A stretch of DNA of 64,000 bases from Volvox africanus (GCA_030268105.1 BSDZ01000010.1:3324001-3388000), one strand, 5' to 3'; counted from the first letter of the stretch, positions 9,496 through 21,899 are shown. Translations and numbers: made by a program. The notes: generated by a model not told the origin, from the sequence alone.

Positions 9496-10434
9496 GGCTT
9501 GCCCGGGTTCCTGCGGAGGGGCACCACCTGGGATTTCTGAACTAACGTGTGGTCGGTGGTCATCCTTACGGCCAGCCGTTAAGGCATTGTTGCCTTGTGT
9601 ACTTGGACACATCGAGCGAGTCATTGCGCGACGCATCACGCTTGACGGACGCACGGGACTTCTCTGCTTCGACCCGTTATGTAATTTGTTTACTCCTCGC
9701 CGTCCCCTGTCGTCTATCGATCTGTCTAACCACGTGGTTTTGTTCATCCCCTCGTCTCTGCGTGAGATGTCGGAACAGTTGGCCATATACAGGAGGTGTA
9801 GGCGTCAATATCCAGGCACTGCCGCATGTGTATTACTCCCCGCTTTCTGTCGGCGCAAGGCAGAGGCATCGTTAAGGGGTATGCGGCATGTCCACCGGTT
9901 CGAGCCGGGCACCGTTTTGTTTAATGGTGTGGATCGGGAGGGTACGCTGGCTCCGTGGCCAAGCACATCCTACTCGGTTGACGTTTGGTACGAAGCTCCT
10001 GATGAGGGTGCCGTAGGTTATGGACCCGCCCTAAGTGCACTGACGTTGTCTGCTGGGCAGTCGCTCGTAGATAACTGTGTCCCTGTGGTTCAGATCGGTT
10101 TGAATGGCCGTACTCTGAAGGCACTTGTTGACACCGGTGCCAGCAACGACTTCATCTCTGTCGCAGAGGTGAATGCGCTGGGGTTGACCCCAGAGTCGTC
10201 TGATTGTCCACAGGTTACCCTTGCTGACGGGGGTAAGCATCCCATCGTGGGCAGGATTACCCTTAGCCTATCGATAGGCCCTTTGCGTGTTGTGACCCGG
10301 CCGTACGTGCTGCAGGGCTTAGCAGAGACTGCACCGTACATAATGGGGTCTTCGACATTACGGCAGTACCGCGCGCGCATCGACATGGAGACCGCAACCC
10401 TGCATATGTGCAAGGGTACTCTGTCGATTTAGGT
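9496..10434 (+). pseudogene. Family A MTase-like domain and aspartic protease, frameshifted
   Basis: Downstream of the amber codon lies the domain between Gag and protease. It has [28 protein letters not shown] and [10 protein letters not shown] blocks and aligns with the NPPY-bearing domain of family D. The protease active site is LVDTGASNDF near 10125-10155, followed by the ILG-type flap region and IMGSSTL. Two lesions are visible: one G fewer than in sister copies in the G-run near 9518, and a one-base loss near 10430 that puts a stop in frame just after the protease. Other copies read KVPFLSFEH there. Without repair of frame, protease and RT are not fused. Confidence 0.7.
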
Positions 10435-13400
10435 ACTTTCCTGTCGTTCGAACATGTCACACCAAAGGAGGACGAAACTGAGGCGGTGCCTATGGTTAAT
10501 TTCGCTGTGACCGCAATGGCCGCGCGAATCGAACCAGAGCTAGTCGGGCGTAAGGAGGCCGTCCGTTTGTTACGGAAGGGTGCCCACGGACTGCTTTTAA
10601 GGCCGCAGGTGAGCTGTTGTGCCACCACCGCGCAGATTTCTGCGGATCCTGAGGTTGAGGCCCTACTGTCGCAGTATGAGGACGTCTTTAAAGATATCCC
10701 TGGCCTACCACCTATGCGTCCTGTTGATCACACAATCCCTCTCATGCCTGGGGCGCAGCCTACGGCCCGGCCAATGTACAGGTTGAGTCCATTGGAGCTG
10801 GACGAGGTGAAGCGCCAGGTGACGGATTTGCTCGCGAAGGGTATGATACGCCCCAGCACATCCCCGTATTCTGCACCGATTTTGTTTGTCGGTAAGAAGG
10901 ATGGGACCTTGCGCATGTGCATCGATTACCGGGGGTTGAATGCAAGTACGGTGAAAAATCGCTACCCTTTGCCACGCGTTGACGACCTGTTGGATAAGCT
11001 GAAGGGCTCGGCTTATTTTTCCTTAATTGACTTACAACAGGGCTACAATCAGATTCGCATCGCTGCCTCTGATATCCCGAAAACCGCTTTTCGGACGCCC
11101 TTCGGTCACTTTGAGTATACGGTCCTATCGTTTGGTTTGACTAATGCCCCTGCGACGTTTCAGGCGGTTATGGACCGAATGTTTAGGCCGTTTATCGACA
11201 GGTTCGTTGTTTGCTATCTGGATGACATCTTGGTTTATTCTAAGACGCGCGAGGAGCACTTGGAGCATCTTCGGCTCGTGCTCGACGTTATGAGGCGGGA
11301 GCAATTGTTTGCTGAACGCGCCAAATGCTTTTGGGCGCAGCCTCAGGTGGAATATTTAGGCCACATTGTGTCGGCCACAGGTGTGAAGATGGACCCGCGG
11401 AAGGTCGCCGTGGTTCGCGATTGGCCCGCGCCTCAGAACCTCACGGAGCTGCATAAGTTCCTTGGCTTGACCAATTATTTCCGAAAGTTCATTGAAAAAT
11501 ATTCCATCATTGCAGCCCCGCTTACTAACTTAACTTGCAAAGGCGTTTTTGTTTCGCTCGAGTCGTGGACGTCCCAATGCCAGCGGGCATTCGAAGAGCT
11601 CAAGCGAACCGTTGCCGAAGATGTCACCCTTGCATTCCCTGATTACTCGTTGCCGTTTCGTGTTGAGGTAGTGTCTGATGCCTCAATATTTGGAAGCGGC
11701 ACTGTATTGTTACAGGAGGGGCGACCGATCGCCTTCACGAGTAAGAAGTTTTCTGGTGCGGAGATTCACTACACCACCGGGGAACAGGAGCTTCTGGCAG
11801 TGCTGCATGCTTTAAAGGAATGGCGCTGTTACCTCGAGGGACGCCCATTTACTTTAAAGACTGACCACAAGCCCCTAACGTTTTTGCAAAGCGTTCCGAC
11901 GTTGAACCGCCGTCAGGCTAGGTGGATGGAATACCTAGCTAGGTTCGACTGCACCTGGGAGTACATTTCTGGTAAATTGAATATTGCCGATGCTCTCAGT
12001 CGACATCCGTCGCTACACACTGCAATTTTGGCAGCGCCCGTCGTGCGACCGCATAACGAGGAGGTGCCGATCGTGACGGACCTCGCGGAGCGGTTGAAGG
12101 TTGCCTACAACGCAGATGCCTGGTGCTCGGAGCCGGCTAATGTAGAAAACCTTCGCAAGCAGAATGGCCTTTGGCTACGGACGGAGGGTGCAGCTACGCA
12201 AATCGTCGTTCCGAACGACGACGCGCTACGCTACGACATCCTTGCGCGGTTCCACGAGGACCCGTTAGCGGGACACCCTGGTAGCAAGCGATTGATCGAC
12301 TTGGTGCAACGTTCCTTTTGGTGGCCTCGTTTGGCTAAGGATGCAGCGATCTTCGTCCAGACATGCAGTCTGTGCCAGCGCAATAAGGCTTTGTCCGGTA
12401 AGGGTCATGGGTTGTTGCAACCGTTGCCTGTCCCGGATGCGCCTTGGGAAAGTGTTTCCATGGACTTCGTAGTCGCGCTGCCCAAAACTGAGGGGGGATA
12501 CGATGCGGTGTTCGTAATGGTCAATCGTCTGACTAAGATGGTTCACCTAGCACCATGCACATCATCCTGCACGGCTGAGCAAACCGCACATTTGTTTTTC
12601 GACAATGTGGTTCGGTTACACGGGGTTCCCAAAAATGTGATTTCGGACCGCGGTGGGCAGTTCACGTCTAAGTTTTGGGAAGTGCTCTGCAAACTAGTTG
12701 GCATGCGCATCAACCTGAGCACAGCGTACCACCCGCAGACTGATGGTCAAACCGAACGCACAAATCGCACGTTGGGTGATATGTTGCGCAATTATGCTGG
12801 TCGCACACCACTTGTTTGGGATACGTATTTGACTGCGGCAGAATTCGCGCTTAACAACGCTGTGAACCGCTCAACAGGCAAAAGTCCGTTCTTTCTCAAC
12901 TACGGATTTCATCCCGCGCTACCCGTGTGGCGTGAGTTGGAAGTGAACGTGCCTGCTGCTTAACGTTTTGCCAAGTCTTTTATGTCCCGAATCACAGACG
13001 CAAAGTCATGTTTGGACGCGGCACAGCAACGAACGACGGAATATTACAACAAATCCAAGCAGGATGTGACGTTTTCGGAAGGGCAACTCGTGTTGCTAAG
13101 CACCAAGAACTTGCGTTCCTTGGCCGACGGATCCCGAAAACTCTTACCTCGCTGGATTGGTCCGTATCCTGTCGTGCGCATGGTTGGGAATGTGGCTGTG
13201 GAGCTTGCATTGCCCGCTGATATGACCATTCACCCCACGTTTCACGTATCGCTTGTTCGTCCGTATCGTGGTACGGAACCCGTCCCTGAGCCTGCTAACG
13301 CCCCCGCAGCGATCAAACCAGTTCCCGAGACCTGGATCGCTGGTAAACAGAAGTTTTACGATGTGGAGCGGGTGTTAGATTATCGCGCGTGTCGTGTGGG

Positions 13401-13554
13401 CCGACACCGACGTAAGCGGACAGTACACGAGTACTTGGTTAAGTGGACAGGGTATACCGACGAGCACAACTCATGGGAACCGGTACGCAACTTCTCACAG
13501 GACATGAAACCCCTGCTCGAAGAAGCCCGCAAACGTGCCACGCAAGCCCAATGA
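10435..13554 (+). pseudogene. Family A pol: RT, RNase H, integrase, chromodomain, one nonsense codon
   Basis: The frame is open from about 10408 to 12963, then again to 13554. RT runs from the [11 protein letters not shown] linker with [10 protein letters not shown] and catalytic YLDD at 11215-11226. RNase H shows SDAS (~11671), GEQELLAV and TDHKPL. Integrase has the H-H-C-C zinc region (12252-12380), MDF, SDRGGQF and GQTERTN for D,D,E. The GPY/F motif follows, then a chromodomain (~13366-13500; VERVLDY, YLVKWTGY, NSWEP). AAA is mutated to TAA at 12961-12963, cutting off the integrase C-terminus and chromodomain, which would target H3K9-methylated chromatin. The same TAA recurs in the next unit. 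Confidence 0.85.
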
Positions 13555-13598
13555 CCCCTGCAGTCGATGCTGTATGATGCAGAGAGGACGCTGCATAC

Positions 13599-13613
13599 GG
13601 GAGGGGGGATAAT
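13599..13613 (+). other. Polypurine tract, family A
   Basis: GGGAGGGGGGATAAT lies directly against the start of the next LTR, the expected plus-strand primer. Copies are at 16227-16241 (+), 58273-58287 (+) and 27181-27195 (-). Confidence 0.8.
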
Positions 13614-14429
13614 TGTTGTGCTACGGTTAGTTTCCCGCCGATGCGTAGGTCGATGTGATCCTACAAGGCGAAATGCTATTGTGATGAACACATTGCATAT
13701 GAATGAATCTGCATGATATAAATGTATTCGTGTACATTTATATATGCATTTGGCATGTTGTCATTACCCATTGCGACATCGCATCATGGCAAATCCGCCT
13801 AGCATGCATGAAAGCCTGAAGCATTGAAGTGCGCATTATGCTCGTGCTACGAAACGATAAGTAATATTATCTGATATAATATTACTTCATTACAGCACAC
13901 GTTGAGAGCGCCGCACTCATCGCGACACATGCCCTGCAACCGGATATCGTTATCCGGACCCTTGCATCATGCGAATGCCGGAAAGGCTTATACGTTTTTA
14001 TGCATAGACATTGCCTATACGCAGTAGGATTGTCACATCTAGGATCAGCCTCCTAGTGTGAATCGTACGGCATTGCGATACTGCGAGTATAACAGATGCG
14101 AGGACGGCTAAGTAAGATAAGACAATCGATACCGGAGAACACTTGTGTGTTCAACATTATTACGCCTTTCTACATAGCCCGAGCTAAGCCTGAACTTCGC
14201 TAATCACCGCCGCGTGATGATTGCTTGCTTCCGGCACTGACGGCGATTTCGTCCATTGCATCGTTCCGATCTGTAAGACTGTAAGTTATATCTCTCTTCG
14301 TCTTGAAGTCTTCCGCTGTCTCTGTTTTCTCTCACTTGCCTTGCTGTACTTGCAAGTGCTCGCGCATCGGTGTCGAAAGTCTCCAGACGTGCAGATACTT
14401 ATGAGCAAACGCGAACGAGAGGTACAACA
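13614..14429 (+). repeat. Family A LTR (816 bp), 3' LTR of A2 and first LTR of a tandem pair
   Basis: It runs from TGTTGTGCTACGG to GTACAACA and follows the polypurine tract. Its 3' end joins directly to RNase H sequence (GCTGCATGC), with no primer-binding site. That shows it was an inserted LTR, or the product of recombination, within pol. The next copy of the same junction is at 17057/17058. Confidence 0.9.
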
Positions 14430-16182
14430 GCTGCATGCTTTAAAGGAATGGCGCTGTTACCTCGAGGGACGCCCATTTACTTTAAAGACTGACCACAAGC
14501 CCCTAACGTTTTTGCAAAGCGTTCCGACGTTGAACCGCCGTCAGGCTAGGTGGATGGAATACCTAGCTAGGTTCGACTGCACCTGGGAGTACATTTCTGG
14601 TAAATTGAATATTGCCGATGCTCTTAGTCGACATCCGTCGCTACACACTGCAATTTTGGCAGCGCCCGTCGTGCGACCACATAACGAGGAGGTGCCGATC
14701 GTGACGGACCTTGCGGAGCGGTTGAAGGTTGCCTACAACGCAGATGCCTGGTGCTCGGAGCCGGCTAATGTAGAAAACCTTCACAAGCAGAATGGCCTTT
14801 GGCTACGGACGGAGGGTGCAGCTACGCAAATCGTCGTTCCGGACGACGACGCGCTACGCTACGACATCCTTGCACGGTTCCACGAGCACCCGTTAGCGGG
14901 ACACCCTGGTAGCAAGCGGTTGGTTGAATTGGTGCAACGTTCCTTTTGGTGGCCTCGTTTGGCTAACGATGCGGCGAACTTCGTACAGACATGCAGTCTG
15001 TGCCAGCGCAATAAGGCTTTGTCCGGTAAGGGTCATGGGTTGTTGCAACCGTTGCCTGTCCCGGATGCGCCTTGGGAAAGTGTTTCCATGGACTTCGTAG
15101 TCGCGCTGCCCAAAACTGGGAAGGGATATGATGCGGTGTTCGTAATGGTCAATCGTCTGACTAAGATGGTCCACTTAGCACCATGCACATCATCCTGCAC
15201 GGGTGAGCAAACCGCATGTTTGTTTTTCGATAATGTGGTTCGGTTACACGGGGTTCCCAAAAACGTGATCTCGGACCGTGGTGGGCAGTTCACGTCTAAG
15301 TTTTGGGAAGCGCTCTGCAAGCTAGTTGGCATGCGTGTCAACCTGAGCACAGCGTACCACCCGCAGACTGATGGTCAAACCAAACGCACAAACTGCACGT
15401 TGGGTGATATGTTGCGCAATTATGCTGGTCGCACACCACTTGTTTGGGATACGTATTTGACTGCGGCAGAATTCGCGCTTAACAACGCTGTGAACCGCTC
15501 AACAGGCAAAAGTCCGTTCTTTCTCAACTACGGATTTCATCCCGCGCTACCCGTGTGGCGTGAGTTGGAAGTGAACGTGCCTGCTGCTTAACGTTTTGCC
15601 AAGTCTTTTATGTCCCAAATCACAGACGCAAAGTCATGTTTGGACGCGGCACAGCAACGAACGACGGAATATTACAACAAATCCAAGCAGGATGTGACGT
15701 TTTCGGAAGGGCAACTCGTGTTGCTAAGCACCAAGAACTTGCGTTCCTTGGCCGACGGATCCCGAAAACTCTTACCTCGCTGGATTGGTCCGTATCCTGT
15801 CGTGCGCATGGTTGGGAATGTGGCTGTGGAGCTTGCATTGCCCGCTGATATGACCATTCACCCCACGTTTCACGTATCGCTTGTTCGTCCGTATCGTGGT
15901 ACGGAACCCGTCCCTGAGCCTGCTAACGCCCCCGCAGCGATCAAACCAGTTCCCGAGACCTGGATCGCTGGTAAACAGAAGTTTTACGATGTGGAGCGGG
16001 TGTTAGATTATCGCGCGTGTCGTGTGGGCCGACACCGACGTAAGCGGACAGTACACGAGTACTTGGTTAAGTGGACAGGGTATACCGACGAGCACAACTC
16101 ATGGGAACCGGTACGCAACTTCTCACAGGTCATGAAGCCCCTGCTCGAAGAAGCCCGCAAACGTGCCACGCAAGCCCAATGA
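14430..16182 (+). pseudogene. Family A pol 3' part (RNase H end, integrase, chromodomain), tandem unit 1
   Basis: The fragment starts within RNase H ([19 protein letters not shown]) and continues through integrase (HHCC, D,D,E) and the chromodomain to 16182. An open frame begins inside the preceding LTR at 14221 and runs in phase through the LTR end into RNase H and integrase to 15591, where the same AAA-to-TAA change as in A2 stops it (15589-15591). The C-terminal part continues in frame at 15610-16182. The catalytic motifs mostly survive, but GQTKRTN replaces GQTERTN, so the catalytic Glu is lost. The shared nonsense codon shows that this segment was copied at DNA level. Confidence 0.8.
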
Positions 16183-16241
16183 CCCTTGCAGTCGATGCTG
16201 TATGATGCAGAGAGGACGCTGCATACGGGAGGGGGGATAAT

Positions 16242-17057
16242 TGTTGTGCTACGGTTAGTTTCCCGCCGATGCGTAGGTCGATGTGATCCTACAAGGCGAA
16301 GTGCTATTGTGATGAACACATTGCATATGAATGAATCTGCATGATATAGATGTATTCGTGTACATTTATATATGCATTTGGCATGTTGTCATTACCCATT
16401 GCGACATCGCATCATGGCAAATCCGCCTAGCATGCATGAAAGCCCAAAGCATTGAAGTGCGCATTATGCTCGTGCTACGAAACGATAAGTAATATTATCT
16501 GATATAATATTACTTCATTACAGCACACGTTGAGAGCGCCGCACTCGTCGCGACACATGCCCTGCAACCGGATATCGTTATCCGGACCCTTGCATCATGC
16601 GAATGCCGGAAAGGCTTATACGTTGTTATGCGTAGACATTGCCTATACGCAGTAGGATTGTCACATCTAGGATCGGCCTCCTAGTGTGAATCGTACGGCA
16701 TTGCGATACTGCGAGTATAACAGATGCGAGGACGGCTAAGTAAGATAAGACAATCGATACCGGAGAACACTTGTGTGTTCAACATTATTACGCCTTTCTA
16801 CATAGCCCGAGCTAAGCCTGAACTTCGCTAATCACCGCCGCGTGATGATTGCTTGCTTCCGGCACTGACGGCGATTTCGTCCATTGCATCGTTCCGATCT
16901 GTAAGACTGTAAGTTATATCTCTCTTCGTCTTGAAGTCTTCCGCTGTCTCTGTTTGCTCTCGCTTGCCTTGCTGTACTTGCAAGTGCTCGCGCATCGGTG
17001 TCGAAAGTCTCCAGACGTGCAGATACTTATGAGCAAACGCGAACGAGAGGTACAACA
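16242..17057 (+). repeat. Family A LTR (816 bp), second of tandem pair
   Basis: It has the same boundaries as 13614-14429, exactly 2,628 bp downstream. A polypurine tract precedes it, and RNase H sequence (GCTGCATGC) follows without a primer-binding site. Confidence 0.9.
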
Positions 17058-18375
17058 GCTGCATGCTTTAAAGGAATGGCGCTGTTACCTCGAGGGACGC
17101 CCATTTACTTTAAAGACTGACCACAAGCCCCTAACGTTTTTGCAAAGCATTCCGACGTTGAACCACCGTCAGGCTAGGTGGATGGAATACCTAGCTAGGT
17201 TCGACTGCACCTGGGAGTACATTTCTGGTAAATTGAATATTGCCGATGCTCTCAGTCGACATCCGTCGCTACACACTGCAATTTTGGCAGCGCCCGTCGT
17301 GCGACCACATAACGAGGAGGTGCCGATCGTGACGGACCTTGCGGAGCGGTTGAAGGTTGCCTACAATGCAGATGCCTGGTGCTCGGAGCCGGCTAATGTA
17401 GAAAACCTTCGCAAGCAGAATGGCCTTTGGCTACGGACGGAGGGTGCAGCTACGCAAATCATCGTTCCGAACGACGACGCGCTACGCTACGACATCCTTG
17501 CACGGTTCCACGAGGACCCGTTAGCGGGACACCCTGGTAGCAAGCGGTTGGTTGAATTGGTGCAATGTTCCTTTTGGTGGCCTCGTTTGGCTAACGATGC
17601 GGCGAACTTCGTACAGACATGCAGTCTGTTCCAGCGCAATAAGGCTTTGTCCGGTAAGGGTCATGGGATGTTGCAACCGTTGCCTGTCCCGGATGCGCCT
17701 TGGGAAAGTGTTTCCATGGACTTCGTAGTCGCGCTGCCCAAAACTGAGGGGGGATATGATGCGGTGTTCGTAATGGTCGATCGTCTGACTAAGATGGTCC
17801 ACTTAGCACCATGCACATCATCCTGCACGGGTGAGCAAACCGCACGTTTGTTTTTCGATAATGTGGTTCGGTTACACGGGGTTCCCAAAAATGTGATCTC
17901 GGACCGCGGTGGGCAGTTCACGTCTAAGTTTTGGGAAGCGCTCTGCAAACTAGTTGGCATGCGCGTCAACCTGAGCACGGCGTATCACCCGCAGACTGAT
18001 GGTCAAACCGAACGCACAAACCGTACGTTGGGTGATATGTTGCGCAATTATGCTGGTCGCACACCACTCGTTTGGGATACGTATTTGACTGCGGCAGAAT
18101 TTGCGCTTAACAATGCTGTTAACCGCTCTACAGGCAAAAGTCCGTTCTTTCTCAACTACGGATTTCATCCCGCGCTACCCGTGTGGCGTGAGTTGGAAGT
18201 GAACGTGCCTGCTGCTAAACTTTTTCCGTTTGTTACGGAAGGGTGCCCACAGACTGCTTTTGAGGCCGCGGGTGAGCTGTTGTGCCACCACCGCGCAGAT
18301 TTCTGTGCATGCTGAGGTTGAGGCCCTACTGTCGCAGTATGAGGACGTCTTTAAAGATATCCCTGGCCTACCACC
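17058..18375 (+). pseudogene. Family A pol 3' fragment, tandem unit 2, chimeric end
   Basis: This again begins in RNase H directly after an LTR, with an in-phase open frame from 16849 to 18315. Integrase is nearly complete here with GQTERTN intact and no TAA at the site mutated in A2. One HHCC cysteine is changed (SLFQRN instead of SLCQRN). At about 18229 the integrase end (…NVPAAKLF) jumps backward to the protease-RT linker (PFVTEGCPQTAFEAA in this frame, matching 10562 onward). It runs to CTACCACC at 18375, where the next LTR starts. CCACC is the same site at which an LTR sits on the other strand (20869-21702). Confidence 0.75.
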
Positions 18376-19205
18376 TGTTGTGCTACGGTTCGTTTCCCGC
18401 CGATGCATATATCGATGCGACCCTACAAGGCGAAATGCTATCTTGATGAACGCATGAACGATCAATGCATATGAATGAAGTTGCATGATATAGATGTATT
18501 CGTATATATTTATATATGCATTTGGCATGACACCATTATCCATCGCGACATCGCATCATGGCAAATCCGCCTAGCATGCATGAAATACCGAATCATTGAA
18601 GTGCGCATTATGCTCGTGCTATGGAACGATAAGTAATATTATTTGACATAATATTACTTCATTACAGCACACGTTGAGAGCGCCGCACTCGTCGCGATGC
18701 ATGCCTTGCAACCGAATATCGTTATTCGGACCCTTGCATCATGCGAATGCCAGAAAGGCTTATACGTTGTTATACATGGACATCGCCTATACGCAGTAGG
18801 GTTGTCACACTTAGGATCGGCCTCCTAGTGTGAATCGTACGGCATCGCGATGCTACGAGTATAACAGATGCGAGGACGGCTAAGCAAAATAAGATATTCG
18901 ACACCGGAGAACACTTGTGTGTTCTACATTATTATTGATATACGCTACTCTACTTAGCCCGAGCTAAGCCTAAACTTCGCTATACACCGCCGCGTGATGA
19001 TTGCTTGCTTCCGCTGACGGTGAGTGCGTCCATTGCCCCGCTTCGATCTGTAAGACTGTAAGTTATATCTCTTCTTGTTTGAAGTCTTCCGCTGTCTCTG
19101 TTTGCTCGCGCTTGCTTTGCTGTACTTGCAAGTGCTCGCGCATTGGTGTCACAAGCCTTTAGACCCGCAGATACTGATGAGCAAACACGAAGAAGAGGTA
19201 CAACA
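18376..19205 (+). repeat. Family A LTR, second sequence subtype (830 bp)
   Basis: It runs from TGTTGTGCTACGG to GTACAACA. It differs from the 7944 type at many positions, including CCGAATA/TATTCGG at 18712-18729, where the other subtype has CCGGATA/TATCCGG. The left flank ends CCACC. The right flank is integrase sequence in the opposite orientation, so this LTR end marks an inversion boundary. Confidence 0.9.
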
Positions 19206-20868
19206 ACTTCCAACTCACGCCACACAGGTAGCGCAGGATGAAACCCGTAGTTAAGAAAGAACGGACTTTTGCCTGTAGAGCAGTTAACAGCGTTGCTAAG
19301 CGTGAATTCTGCCGCAGTCAAATACGTATCCCAAACGCAAGGATGTCGTAGCGTAGCGCGTCGTCGTTCGGAACGACGATTTGCGTAGCTGCACCCTCCG
19401 TCCGTAGCCAAAGGCCATTCTGCATGCGAAGGTTTTCTACATTAGCCGGCTCCGAGAACCAGGCGTCTGCATTGTAGGCTACCTTCAACTGCTCTGCGAG
19501 GTCCGTCGTGATCGGCACCTCCTCGTTATGCGGTCGCACGACGGGCGCTGCTAAAATTGCAGTGTGTAGCGACGGATGTCGACTGAGAGCATCGGCAATA
19601 TTCAATTTACCAGAAATGTACTCCCAGGTGCAGTCGAACCTAGCTAGGTATTCCATCCACCTAGCCTGATGGCGGTTCAACGTCGGAACACTTTGCAAAA
19701 TGTTAGGGGCTTGTGGTCAGTCTTTAAAGTAAATGGGCGTCCCTCGAGGTAACAGCGCCATTCCTTTAAAGCATGCAGCACGGCCAGAAGCTCCTGTTCC
19801 CCGGTGGTGTAGCGAATCTCCGCACCAGAAAACTTCTTACTCGTGAAAGCGATCGGTCGCCCCTCCTGTAACAATACAGCGCCGCTTCCAAATATTGAGG
19901 CATCAGACACTACCTCAACACGAAACGGCAACGAGTAATCAGGGAATGCAAGGGTGACATCTTCGGCAACGGTTCCCTTGAGCTCTTCGAATGCCCGCTG
20001 GCATTGCGACGTCCATGACTCGAGTGAAACGAAAACGCCTTTGTGAGTTAAGTTAGTTAGCGGGGCTGCAATGATGGAATATTTTTCAATGAACTTTCGG
20101 AAATAATTGGTCAAGCCAAGGAACTTACGCAGCTCCGTGAGGTTCTGAGGCGCGGGCCAATCGCGAACCACGGCGACCTTCCGCGGGTCCATCTTCACAC
20201 CAGTGGCCGACACAATGTGGCCTAAATATTCCACCTGAGGCTGCGCCCAAAAGCATTTGGCGCGTTCAGCAAACAATTGCTCCCGCCTCATAACGTCGAG
20301 CACGAGCCGAAGATGCTCCAAATGCTCCTCGCGCGTCTTAGAATAAACCAAGATGTCATCCAGGTAGCAAACAACGAACCTGTCGATAAACGGCCTAAAC
20401 ATTCGGTCCATAACCGCCTGAAACGTCGCAGGGGCATTAGTCAAACCAAACGATAGGACCGTATACTCAAAGTGACCGAAAGGCGTCCGAAAAGCGGTTT
20501 TCGGATTATCAGAGGCAGCAATGCGGATCTGATTATAGCCCTTTTGTAAGTCAATCGAGGAAAAATAAGCCGAACCCTTCAGCTTATCCAACAGGTCGTC
20601 AACGCGTGGCAAAGGGTAGCGATTTTTCACCATACTCGCATTCAACCCCCGGTAATCGATGCACATGCGCAAGGTCCCATCCTTCTTACCGACAAACAAA
20701 ATCGGTGCAGAATACGGGGATGTGCTGAGGCGTATCATACCCTTCGCGAGCAAATCCGTCACCTGGCGCTTCACCTCGTCCAGCTCCAATGGACTCAACC
20801 TGTACATTGGCCGGGCCGTAGGCTGCGCTCCAGGCATGAGAGAGATTGTGTGATCAACAGGACGCATA
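19206..20868 (-). pseudogene. Family A pol (RT, RNase H, partial integrase), minus strand, degraded
   Basis: Read from 20868 leftward this is RT (PVDHTISLMPG, IDLQKGYNQI, YLDD), RNase H ([18 protein letters not shown]) and the start of the integrase linker. A small frameshift near 19700 breaks the frame. At 19336/19337 about 565 bp of the integrase core are deleted (zinc region and first two catalytic acids), leaving only the integrase end next to the LTR at 19205. An open frame from 20933 reads through the upstream LTR end into RT. This is the 3' half of the element whose 5' half was amplified into the array to the right. Confidence 0.8.
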
Positions 20869-21702
20869 GGTGGTGTTGTACCTCTCGTTCGCGTTTGCTC
20901 ATAAGTATCTGCACGTCTGGAGACTTTAGACACCGATGCGTGAGCACTTGCAAGTACAGCAAGGCAAGCGAGAGCAAACGGAGACAGCGGAAGACTTCAA
21001 GACGAAGAGAGATATAACTTACAGTCTTACAGATCGGAACGATGCAATGGACGAAATCGCCGTCAGCGCCGGAAGCAAGCAATCATCACGCGGCGGTGAT
21101 TAGCGAAGTTCAGGCTTAGCTCGGGCTAAGTAGGTTAGCTTATAGCAATAGTATTGTAGAACACCCAAGTGTTCTCCGGTATCAAATGTCTTGTCTTGCT
21201 TAGCCGTCCTCGCATCTGTTATACTCGCAGCATCGCAATGTTGTACGATTCACACTAGGAGGCCGATCCTAGATGTGACAACCCTACTGCGTCTAGGCGA
21301 TGTTCAAGCATAACAACGTATAAGCCTTTCCGGCATTCGCATGATGCAAGGGTCCGAATAACGATATTCGGTTGCAAGGCATGCATCGTGACGAGTGCGG
21401 CGCTCTAAACGTGTGCTGTAATGAAGTAATATTATATCAAATAATATTACTTATCGTTTCATAGCACGAGCATAATGCGCACTTCAATGATTCGGTATTT
21501 CATGCATGCTAGGTGGATTTGCCATGATGCGATGTCGCGATGGATAATGATAACATGCCAAATGCATATATAAATGTACACGAATACATTTATATCGTGC
21601 AGATTCATTCATATGCAATGTGTTCATCACAATAGCACTTCGCCTTGTAGGATCACATCGACCTACGCATCGGCGGGAAACTAACCGTAGCACAACAGGT
21701 GG
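20869..21702 (-). mobile_element. Nested family A LTR with 5-bp target duplication GGTGG
   Basis: A complete LTR (20874-21697, 824 bp) is flanked by GGTGG at 20869-20873 and 21698-21702. The host sequence on both sides is one family A pol (protease-RT linker on the right, RT start on the left), interrupted at CTACCACC|TATGCG in coding sense. This is a solo LTR: an element inserted here and lost its interior by LTR-LTR recombination. It seeds the array, since the GGTGG-linker junction recurs at 25437, 36119 and 39858. Confidence 0.85.
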
Positions 21703-21899
21703 TAGGCCAGGGATATCTTTAAAGACGTCCTCATACTGCGACAGTAGGGCCTCAACCTCAGCATGCACAGAAATCTGCGCGGTGGTGGCACAACAGCTCA
21801 CCCGCGGCCTCAAAAGCAGTCTGTGGGCACCCTTCCGTAACAAACGGACGGCCTCAATACGCCCGACTAGCTCTGGTTTGATTCGCGTGGCCATTGCGG

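Noticed and set aside
13008..13229. Small frames within the integrase C-terminal region on both strands, repeated at 15636-15857 and 27497-27750
   Set aside because: They recur only because the parent pol sequence recurs. They shift with its lesions and have no independent start context.
7939..14434. Element A2 as a simple insertion with target duplication
   Set aside because: The flanks GAAGC and GCTGC do not match, and the right side is RNase H, not gag. The ends were rearranged.
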